A model generated the notes under the pieces. It was given only the letters and a program-made list of their open reading frames with translations. It made no database searches and had not been told where the DNA came from. Shown here one piece after another: positions 1 to 5,802 of a DNA stretch of 9,793 nucleotides. The stretch lies in assembly GCA_002361935.1 (NCBI GenBank), contig DESD01000013.1, forward strand, positions 841 through 10,633. Reading direction: 5' to 3'. Every line of letters begins with the position of its first letter. Position 1 is the first letter of the stretch. The position numbers and the translations under genes were made by a program. The DNA comes from Ruminococcaceae bacterium UBA3323 (GTDB taxonomy: Bacteria > Bacillota > Clostridia > Oscillospirales > Acutalibacteraceae).

Positions 1-60
1 AAAATAATTGTGAGAGGTTAGTCCAATGTACTAAGTAAATTGAATAAATAAAAAATGCAG
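1..60 (+). other. Tail of an upstream transcription unit, unidentified
   Basis: This is the left edge of the window. A terminator follows at 61-88, so a plus-strand transcript probably ends here. Two frames could be the C-terminal end of a gene: frame 1 stops with TAG at 19-21 after six codons, and frame 3 stops with TAA at 36-38 after eleven codons. Neither tail is long enough to recognise, and the sequence could equally be 3' untranslated DNA. Confidence 0.3.
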
Positions 61-88
61 CTCCCGTCAGAAGTGACGGGAGTTTTTT
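61..88 (+). terminator. Rho-independent terminator of the upstream unit
   Basis: A perfect 9-bp stem (CTCCCGTCA at 61-69 with TGACGGGAG at 74-82) has a GAAG tetraloop and is followed by six T residues (83-88). It closes whatever gene lies left of the window and insulates the valS promoter 30 bases downstream. Confidence 0.93.
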
Positions 89-117
89 CTGTCGATTTGT
101 CGCCCGACTGTTAATAC

Positions 118-146
118 TTGACAAGAAGATTATTCTTTGTTAAAAT
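118..146 (+). promoter_or_regulatory. Sigma-A promoter of the valS T-box leader
   Basis: The -35 box TTGACA (118-123) is a perfect match. A 17-base spacer leads to the -10 box TAAAAT (141-146), which is one mismatch from consensus. Transcription should begin near 153, just before the first T-box helix. No other promoter is visible between the terminator at 61-88 and valS. Confidence 0.85.
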
Positions 147-152
147 ATTTTC

Positions 153-394
153 AATATTAAACGGCAGCGATTACGAGGAGTAGCTGATTGTACTTTTCAG
201 AGAATTGACGGTTGGTGCAAGTCATAAAGGAAAGTCAGTGAAGGTAGCGTATGAGCCGACAGGGTGAAACAGCAGTAGCTCTGCCCGTATATCTGCGTTA
301 AAGATTTAAGCGGCATTTTACTTAAAAATGCAATTTGAGTGGTACCACGGAAACAATATGCTTTCGCCTCAATACCGGGGCGAAGGCATTTTTT
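153..394 (+). promoter_or_regulatory. T-box riboswitch, tRNA-Val (GUA specifier), controlling valS
   Basis: Stem I is closed by CGGC (162-165) with GCCG (255-258) and TACG (172-175) with CGTA (248-251). The specifier loop has AGTA (179-182) on its 5' side and GAAG-GTA-G on its 3' side, giving a GUA valine specifier at 244-246. Above it, CTGATT (184-189) pairs with AGTCAG (233-238), and the distal loop GGTTGGTGCAA (210-220) has the typical T-box apical sequence. A stem III hairpin lies at 313-331. The T-box sequence is at 337-350. Its UGGU (340-343) would pair with the ACCA end of tRNA-Val, whose discriminator base is A. Antiterminator: 335-339 pairs with 368-372, a 7-base UGGUACC bulge follows, then 348-352 pairs with 362-366. 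This excludes the terminator at 358-389. By family knowledge, uncharged tRNA-Val stabilises the antiterminator and turns valS on. Confidence 0.93.
358..394 (+). terminator. Regulated terminator of the T-box leader
   Basis: A 5' arm at 358-368 pairs with 379-389 (ATGCTTTCGCC against GGCGAAGGCAT, one T-G wobble), followed by T residues to 394. The 5' arm overlaps the antiterminator strands at 362-366 and 368-372, so only one of the two structures can form. It is an attenuator, not the end of a gene. Confidence 0.9.
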
Positions 395-454
395 ATTTTC
401 AGAAGAAACAGGGTTTTGCTGCTGCAAAACCGTTATCATTTAGGAGATGAGAAA

Positions 455-3079
455 ATGGCAAAAGAACTTGAAAAACAGTATAATCCTGCCGATGTTGAGG
501 ACAGAACCTATAAGTTCTGGGTTGATAACGGCTATTTCCATGCAGATGTTAAATCTGATAAAAAGCCTTATACAATCGTTATTCCTCCGCCAAACATTAC
601 AGGTCAGCTTCATATGGGACATGCCCTGGATAACACCTTACAGGATATCCTTATCCGTTATCACAGAATGAACGGATATGATACGCTCTGGTTACCGGGA
701 ACGGATCATGCTTCAATTGCAACAGAAGCAAAAATTGTTGAAGCTATGCGTGCTGAGGGAATTACCAAAGAGGATTTGGGCAGAGAAGGCTTCCTTGAAC
801 GTGCGTGGGAATGGAAAAAGCAATACGGCGGCAGAATCATAGAGCAGCTTAAGAAAATGGGCTCCTCCTGTGATTGGGACAGAGAACGCTTTACACTTGA
901 CGAGGGCTGCAACAAGGCTGTTGTTGAGGTGTTCAATAACCTTTATGAAAAAGGTTTGATTTACAGAGGCGAAAGAATTGTAAACTGGTGTCCGCATTGC
1001 TTAACATCTATTTCTGATGCAGAGGTTGAGTACGAGGACCAGGCAGGTCATTTTTGGCATCTGAAATATCCGTTTGCAGACGGCAGCGGATATCTTGAGC
1101 TGGCAACAACCCGCCCCGAAACGCTCTTGGGTGATACTGCTGTTGCAGTAAATCCAAATGATGAGCGTTATAAGGATTTAATCGGAAAAATGCTGATTCT
1201 TCCCATTGTTCATCGTGAAATTCCTGTTATTGCAGACGATTACGTTGATATTGAATTCGGTACAGGTGTTGTTAAAATTACCCCTGCTCATGATCCGAAT
1301 GACTTTGAGGTAGGACTCCGCCATAATCTTGAGGTTATTGACGTTATGACGGATGATGCCCATATTAAAGAGGGCTGGGGCAGATACAGCGGCATGGACA
1401 GATACGAATGCCGCAAAGCAATTGTTGAAGACCTTGCGGCTGAGGGTGCTCTTCTTGAAATTGAGGATTATTCCCACAATGTAGGTACATGCTACCGCTG
1501 CGGAACAACAATTGAACCAAAGGTATCAAAGCAGTGGTTCGTAAAAATGAAGCCGCTTGCAGGTCCTGCCATTGATGCTGTTAAAAACAATGAAACCAGA
1601 TTTGTTCCGAAGAGATATGAAAAAACATATTTCCACTGGCTTGAAAATATTCGTGACTGGTGTATTTCCCGTCAGCTTTGGTGGGGGCATCGTATTCCTG
1701 CATGGTATTGCGATGACTGCGGCGAAATCACGGTAAGCCGTGAAACACCTTCTAAGTGTTCTAAGTGCGGCAGTGCACATATCCATCAGGATCCCGATAC
1801 ACTTGATACTTGGTTTTCTTCTGCCCTCTGGCCGTTTTCAACCATGGGATGGCCTGATGCGGATTCCGAGGATTATAAGAAATATTATCCAACAAATACG
1901 CTTGTTACCGGCTACGATATTATTCCGTTCTGGGTTATGCGTATGATGTTCTCGGGTATCGAGCAAACCGGAAAGGTTCCGTTTGATACGGTTTTGATTC
2001 ACGGTCTTGTTCGAGATTCACAGGGCAGAAAAATGAGTAAGTCACTCGGTAACGGTATTGATCCGTTGCTTGTTATCGATGAATATGGTGCAGATGCACT
2101 TCGCTTTACGCTTGCAACAGGGAATTCCCCGGGAAATGATATGCGCTTTTCCGATGAAAGAGTTAAGGCTTCACGTAATTTTGCAAATAAGCTTTGGAAT
2201 GCGGCAAGATTTGTTCTTATGTATCTTGACGAGGATTATAAATATGCCGGTCTTCCTGAAGAGCTTGCTGTTGAAGATAAGTGGATTTTAAGCAAGCTGA
2301 ATACGCTTGCAAAAGAGGTTACGGATAATCTTGACAAGTTTGAGCTTGGTATCGCTATTCAAAAGCTTTATGATTTCATCTGGGATGTTTTCTGCGATTG
2401 GTATATCGAAATTTCAAAGATACGGCTTCAAAGCGGAGAGGGTGCAGATACTGCTAAAGCGGTTCTGGTTTATGTTTTAACGGATATATTAAAGCTTCTT
2501 CACCCGTTTATGCCGTTTATTACGGAAGAAATTTATCAGGCACTTCCTCATGATACGGAGTCCATTATGATTTCGGAATGGGTTAAGTATGATGAAAAGC
2601 TCAATTTTTCTGAAGAAGAAGCAGAAATGGAAAAGATTATGTCTGCTATCCGTGCAATCAGAAACAGACGGGCAGAAATGAATATTCCGCCAAGCAAGAA
2701 GGCAACAGTATATGTTGAGACGGCTTTGCAGGATACCTTTAATATGGGTGCCGAATTCATAAAGCGCCTTGCATCAACGAATGAGGTGAATGTTTCATCC
2801 GATTTCAGCAAGCTTGAAAATACGGTAACGATTATTACGGATGATGCAAAGATTTATATTCCGCTCGGCGAGCTTGTTGATTTTGAAGCTGAAAGGAAAC
2901 GTCTTGAAAAAGAATTGGCAGCAGCGCAGGATAAGCTTGATTTTATTAATAAAAAGCTGAATAACCCCGGCTTTGTGAATAAAGCTCCGGAAAAGGTTGT
3001 TGCTCAGAACAGGGAAGATGCCGCTAAGCTTGAAGAAAAGATTGCAAATCTTAAAAATTCTATTGATAATTTAGGTTGA
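455..3079 (+). CDS. valS: Valyl-tRNA synthetase
   Basis: This class I aminoacyl-tRNA synthetase charges tRNA-Val with valine in the cytoplasm, using ATP. The protein is 874 residues, close to the family norm of about 880. Visible signatures: PPNITGQLHMGH with the HIGH-type motif HMGH at 53-56; TTRPET of the CP1 editing domain at 218-223, followed by GTGVVKITPAHDPND; Cys pairs CYRC (346-349), CDDC (419-422) and CSKC (435-438), probably zinc-related; DTWFSS; KMSKS at 526-530; and a C-terminal coiled-coil arm at about 805-874, typical of bacterial ValRS. The start at 455 has AGGAG (442-446) 8 bases upstream. The frame stays open to 335, but that stretch lies in the T-box and is leader RNA. A valine T-box regulates it. 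It is followed 3 bases later by folC, probably co-transcribed. Confidence 0.98.
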   Translation: MAKELEKQYNPADVEDRTYKFWVDNGYFHADVKSDKKPYTIVIPPPNITGQLHMGHALDNTLQDILIRYHRMNGYDTLWLPGTDHASIATEAKIVEAMRAEGITKEDLGREGFLERAWEWKKQYGGRIIEQLKKMGSSCDWDRERFTLDEGCNKAVVEVFNNLYEKGLIYRGERIVNWCPHCLTSISDAEVEYEDQAGHFWHLKYPFADGSGYLELATTRPETLLGDTAVAVNPNDERYKDLIGKMLILPIVHREIPVIADDYVDIEFGTGVVKITPAHDPNDFEVGLRHNLEVIDVMTDDAHIKEGWGRYSGMDRYECRKAIVEDLAAEGALLEIEDYSHNVGTCYRCGTTIEPKVSKQWFVKMKPLAGPAIDAVKNNETRFVPKRYEKTYFHWLENIRDWCISRQLWWGHRIPAWYCDDCGEITVSRETPSKCSKCGSAHIHQDPDTLDTWFSSALWPFSTMGWPDADSEDYKKYYPTNTLVTGYDIIPFWVMRMMFSGIEQTGKVPFDTVLIHGLVRDSQGRKMSKSLGNGIDPLLVIDEYGADALRFTLATGNSPGNDMRFSDERVKASRNFANKLWNAARFVLMYLDEDYKYAGLPEELAVEDKWILSKLNTLAKEVTDNLDKFELGIAIQKLYDFIWDVFCDWYIEISKIRLQSGEGADTAKAVLVYVLTDILKLLHPFMPFITEEIYQALPHDTESIMISEWVKYDEKLNFSEEEAEMEKIMSAIRAIRNRRAEMNIPPSKKATVYVETALQDTFNMGAEFIKRLASTNEVNVSSDFSKLENTVTIITDDAKIYIPLGELVDFEAERKRLEKELAAAQDKLDFINKKLNNPGFVNKAPEKVVAQNREDAAKLEEKIANLKNSIDNLG

Positions 3080-3082
3080 TTT

Positions 3083-4180
3083 ATGAATTTTAACGAAGCA
3101 TTGAATTATATTATTTCAAAGCAGAGCCTCGGTATTATGCCGGGGCTTAATCGTATTTTGAAACTGCTTGAACGCATGGGTAATCCGCAGAATGATTTGA
3201 AGATTATTCATATTGCAGGCACAAACGGAAAGGGCACGGTTGCTGCAACAATAGCAAATGCATTAATTCAAAACGGATATAAAATTGGTCTGTTTTCTTC
3301 TCCTTGGGTAGTTGACTACAGGGAACAGATACAGATTAATAATGCGTTTATCAGTGAAAATGAATTTGCCGAATATGTGGAACAGTATAAAGATAATGAT
3401 TGCAGTGAATTTGAATTTTTAACTGCAGTAATGTATAAATATTTTTCAGATAAAAAGGTTGACTATGCTGTTGTGGAATGCGGAATGGGCGGACTTGAGG
3501 ATGCCACAAATGTTGAGAAAAGCAATCTAGCCGTAATTACTTCGGTTGCACTTGACCATACTGCATTTCTGGGAAATACGCTTGAAGAAATTGCCTATCA
3601 AAAGGCAGGTATTATTAAAGAAAACGGTATTTGTGTTTTATATCCGAATCCTGCTTCTGAACATGTTTTTGAAAAGGTTTGCAAAGAAAGAGATGCAAAG
3701 CTCATTCAGGTTGGCAATGCAGGCTCCTGGGCACAAAATAATCTTGGCACCGCTGAGGCGGTACTGAAGCTGATTTTGGGTGAGGTCAATGCATCTGTTG
3801 TGAATCTGCCTGCAAGAAAAGAGCGAATCGGCAGGATACTGCTTGACGGCGGGCATAATGCCGATGCAGCAAAATATCTTGCATACAGTCTTTCCGATGA
3901 AATTGCTGTTATCGGTATGATGGCAGATAAGGATATTGATGCGTATCTGTCCATTGTTGCACCGAAATGCAAAAAAATTATAGCAACAACTCCAAATAAT
4001 TCCCGGGCTGTTTCAGTTGAAAAATTAAAAGTAATTGCTGAGCAATACTGTTCTGATGTTGTCGCTGTAAGTAACCCGATTGAAGCCGTAAAACAAAAAG
4101 ATATAACGCTCGTCTGTGGTTCGTTTTTCCTTGCAAGAGAGATTCGCAGTTATTTATTAAAAAGTAAAGGCTTGTCCTAA
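3083..4180 (+). CDS. folC: Folylpolyglutamate synthase / dihydrofolate synthase, compact form
   Basis: FolC is a Mur-ligase-fold enzyme that uses ATP to add glutamate to dihydropteroate and/or folates. Seen here: the P-loop HIAGTNGKGT (residues 43-52); ECGMGGLEDATNV (132-144), matching the family E-x-GLGG-x-DATN motif; ITSVALDHTAFLGNTLEEIAYQKAGI (152-177), with the lysine expected to be carbamylated at K174; PARKE (243-247), matching PGRLE; LLDGGHN (253-259); and a C-terminal CGSFFLAREI. At 365 residues it is about 60 shorter than the usual 420-430. Most of the loss lies between about 205 and 220, where the beta-hairpin and GxHQxxN ATP-site motif are reduced to GSWAQNN. The start is the first ATG after the valS stop. 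The Shine-Dalgarno is weak (AGG at 3073-3075), suggesting coupling to valS. Folate specificity is inferred from the family. It could be a divergent FolC-like ligase. Confidence 0.88.
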   Translation: MNFNEALNYIISKQSLGIMPGLNRILKLLERMGNPQNDLKIIHIAGTNGKGTVAATIANALIQNGYKIGLFSSPWVVDYREQIQINNAFISENEFAEYVEQYKDNDCSEFEFLTAVMYKYFSDKKVDYAVVECGMGGLEDATNVEKSNLAVITSVALDHTAFLGNTLEEIAYQKAGIIKENGICVLYPNPASEHVFEKVCKERDAKLIQVGNAGSWAQNNLGTAEAVLKLILGEVNASVVNLPARKERIGRILLDGGHNADAAKYLAYSLSDEIAVIGMMADKDIDAYLSIVAPKCKKIIATTPNNSRAVSVEKLKVIAEQYCSDVVAVSNPIEAVKQKDITLVCGSFFLAREIRSYLLKSKGLS

Positions 4181-4199
4181 AATTCGATAAATTATTTAT

Positions 4200-4239
4200 A
4201 ACCGCTGTGGTAATATTTGCCATAGCGGTTAATTTTTTT
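4200..4239 (+). terminator. Rho-independent terminator after folC
   Basis: An 11-bp stem (4200-4210 with 4220-4230, one G-T wobble) has a 9-base loop and is followed by AA and seven T residues (4233-4239). The ribosome binding site of spoIIAA starts at the next base, so this hairpin fills most of the folC-spoIIAA gap. Confidence 0.9.
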
Positions 4240-4252
4240 AGGAAGTGAAAAA

Positions 4253-4582
4253 ATGAATGTAACGGTAGAAACAAGCGGAAGTCTTATGGTGACTTATCTT
4301 ACGGGAGAGCTGGATCATCATACGGCAGGGGACGTGCGTGCAAAAATTGATAATGAAATCAGCTATAAAAAGCCTACGCATCTTATTCTTGATTTTAAGA
4401 ATATTACCTTTATGGATTCCAGCGGCATAGGCCTTGTTATGGGCAGATACCGTCTGATGCAGAGCTATAAGGGCACGGTGGAAATCAGAAATGTAACAGC
4501 GCAGACGAAAAAAATTATGGAGCTTGCAGGTCTTGGCAGAATAGCCGTAATCAATGAAGAAAGCAAATATAAGGAGAACTGA
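4253..4582 (+). CDS. spoIIAA: Anti-sigma-F factor antagonist SpoIIAA
   Basis: This STAS-domain anti-anti-sigma factor has 109 residues. In the sporulation switch, unphosphorylated SpoIIAA binds SpoIIAB and frees sigma-F in the forespore. The key motif MDSSGIG spans residues 54-60. The second serine, S57, corresponds to the serine phosphorylated by SpoIIAB (S58 in Bacillus subtilis). The N-terminal LTGELDHHTA segment is also typical of the SpoIIAA group. The start is supported by AGGAAG (4240-4245) 7 bases upstream. It is the first gene of the operon with spoIIAB one base downstream. SpoIIE, the phosphatase that reactivates it, is not in this window. Confidence 0.96.
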   Translation: MNVTVETSGSLMVTYLTGELDHHTAGDVRAKIDNEISYKKPTHLILDFKNITFMDSSGIGLVMGRYRLMQSYKGTVEIRNVTAQTKKIMELAGLGRIAVINEESKYKEN

Positions 4583-4583
4583 A

Positions 4584-5012
4584 ATGAAAAATGAATTCAA
4601 ACTGACGGTTGAAAGCAAAAGCATAAACGAAAGCTTTGCAAGGGTTGTGGTTTCTGCCTTTGTTACTCCGCTTGATCCAACGCTTGAGGAGCTTGCAGAT
4701 TTAAAAACTGCTGTTTCCGAAGCCGTAACAAATTGTATTGTTCATGGCTATAAAAACAGCGTGGGTAAAATTTACATAACAGGAAAAATAACAGATGAAA
4801 CAGTAAAAATTATTATCCGTGATAAGGGCTGCGGTATTGATAATGTTCCGCAGGCAATGACTCCGCTGTACACCACAGGTGAGGGCGACAGAGCCGGACT
4901 CGGCTTTACGGTTATGGAAAGCTTCTGTGATAAAATATCTGTACGTTCAAAGGTTAGCAGCGGAACAAGCGTAACACTTATCAAAAAAATTGAAGGCAAA
5001 TCAAAATGGTAA
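4584..5012 (+). CDS. spoIIAB: Anti-sigma-F factor / serine kinase SpoIIAB
   Basis: This GHKL-fold (HATPase) protein of 142 residues binds sigma-F and also phosphorylates SpoIIAA with ATP. The N box is SEAVTNCIVHGY (45-56) with E46 and N50 at the same numbers as in B. subtilis. G1 is DKGCGI (80-85), and the ATP-lid and G2 region is MTPLYTTGEGDRAGLGFTVME (split M92-R103 and A104-E112). R20, equivalent to a sigma-contact arginine, is also present. The start at 4584 is preferred because AAGGAG (4571-4576) sits 7 bases upstream. An in-frame ATG at 4554 lies inside spoIIAA with no comparable site. Its 3' end overlaps sigF by 7 bases. Confidence 0.96.
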   Translation: MKNEFKLTVESKSINESFARVVVSAFVTPLDPTLEELADLKTAVSEAVTNCIVHGYKNSVGKIYITGKITDETVKIIIRDKGCGIDNVPQAMTPLYTTGEGDRAGLGFTVMESFCDKISVRSKVSSGTSVTLIKKIEGKSKW

Positions 5013-5665
5013 TTGATAAAAGATCACAGATGATTGAAGAGAATATCGGATTGGTTCATTCTGTTGCCAAGCGTTTTAAGGGCAGGGGTGTTGACTATGA
5101 GGATTTGTTTCAGTCAGGCTGTATCGGTCTTATAAAGGCAGTGGATAACTTTGATGCGTCAAAGGGCTTTCAGTTTTCAACTTATGCCGTTCCCGTAATT
5201 ATGGGGGAAATTAAAAGAGTGTTCAGAGACGGTGGGGCAATCAAGGTAGGCAGAACGCTGAAAGAGAAATCAATGAAAGCCCAGTTCTTCAGAGATAGAT
5301 TTCAAAAAAAGGAGCTTCGGGAACCAACCGTTTCGGAGCTCGCCGATATGCTCGGCTGCGATGTAAATGAAACTGCCGAAATACTTAATGTTATTAATCC
5401 AATGCTCTCTATCAATCAGTTCGGGGAGGACGGAAGCGCAGATTTCGATATTCCTGTTGATGACAGCGAAAATCTGTTTGACCGCCTGTCGCTGAATCAG
5501 ATTATAGATACTCTTGATCATGATGAAAGGCAGCTGATTGACTGCAGATATTATAAAGGGCAAACACAAACCGTAACTGCAAATTCAATGGGCATCTCCC
5601 AGGTGCAGGTATCCCGAAAAGAAAAATCCATTCTCCGAAAGCTTCGGGAACGGCTGGATTGCTGA
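5006..5665 (+). CDS. sigF: RNA polymerase sporulation sigma factor SigF (SpoIIAC), N-terminally short
   Basis: This sigma-70 family factor directs early forespore transcription. The protein has 219 residues. Region 2 is at about 14-75 (IGLVHSVAKRF, YEDLFQSGCIGLIKAVDNFD, FSTYAVPVIMGEIKR). Region 3 is at about 82-150. Region 4 is at about 165-217 with the recognition helix GISQVQVSRKEKSIL. That helix and the ISQVQVSR stretch match SigF/SigG-type factors, and the position after spoIIAB identifies it as sigma-F. B. subtilis SigF has 255 residues. The usual leading 30-35 residues are absent here, and an in-frame TGA at 4991-4993 rules out a longer product. AAGG (4993-4996) lies 9 bases before the ATG, inside spoIIAB, which fits translational coupling. 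Confidence 0.95.
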   Translation: MVIDKRSQMIEENIGLVHSVAKRFKGRGVDYEDLFQSGCIGLIKAVDNFDASKGFQFSTYAVPVIMGEIKRVFRDGGAIKVGRTLKEKSMKAQFFRDRFQKKELREPTVSELADMLGCDVNETAEILNVINPMLSINQFGEDGSADFDIPVDDSENLFDRLSLNQIIDTLDHDERQLIDCRYYKGQTQTVTANSMGISQVQVSRKEKSILRKLRERLDC

Positions 5666-5688
5666 GTAGCAAAATTAAATATATATTT

Positions 5689-5737
5689 AAACAGCGAACA
5701 AAAAATAATGATGTTAATTTTGTTTGCTGTTTTATTT
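5689..5737 (+). terminator. Probable terminator of the spoIIA operon
   Basis: A 15-bp stem pairs 5689-5703 with 5718-5732 (one G-T wobble: AACAGCGAAC against GTTTGCTGTT), with a 14-base A/T-rich loop. The T-tract TTTTATTT (5730-5737) is interrupted by one A and partly shared with the stem. It lies 23 bases after the sigF stop, and the next promoter's -35 box begins at 5735. Confidence 0.75.
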
Positions 5738-5763
5738 ACAATTCCTTAATAATTCGCTATAAT
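5735..5763 (+). promoter_or_regulatory. Sigma-A promoter of the LRR surface protein gene
   Basis: The -35 box TTTACA (5735-5740), a 17-base spacer and a perfect -10 box TATAAT (5758-5763) predict a start near 5770 and a leader of about 33 bases. Its -35 overlaps the end of the sigF terminator. It makes the downstream gene independent of the sporulation operon. Confidence 0.85.
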
Positions 5764-5802
5764 GTATTAGTATATTACATTTTTTGAAACAGGGGTTTTG
5801 TA

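Noticed and set aside
335..454. N-terminal extension of valS by 40 codons
   Set aside because: It runs through the T-box core and terminator, has no Shine-Dalgarno at 335 and is not ValRS-like. The ATG at 455 has AGGAG 8 bases upstream.
4161..4192. Sigma-H-like promoter for spoIIAA (AAAGGCTT ... CGATAAAT)
   Set aside because: The spacing is too short and the -10 lacks GAAT, so it is not supportable from sequence alone.
4554..4583. Upstream in-frame ATG for spoIIAB
   Set aside because: It lies inside spoIIAA without a good ribosome binding site. The ATG at 4584 has AAGGAG and matches family length, with E46 and N50 at B. subtilis numbering.
4238..4624. 128-codon minus-strand open frame opposite spoIIAA
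   Set aside because: It is a shadow of spoIIAA and the folC terminator, has no recognisable domain, and its plus-strand counterpart is a clear STAS protein.
5689..5732. Small RNA or operator instead of terminator after sigF
   Set aside because: The long hairpin followed by TTTTATTT directly after a stop codon is best explained as a terminator, and no separate promoter precedes it.
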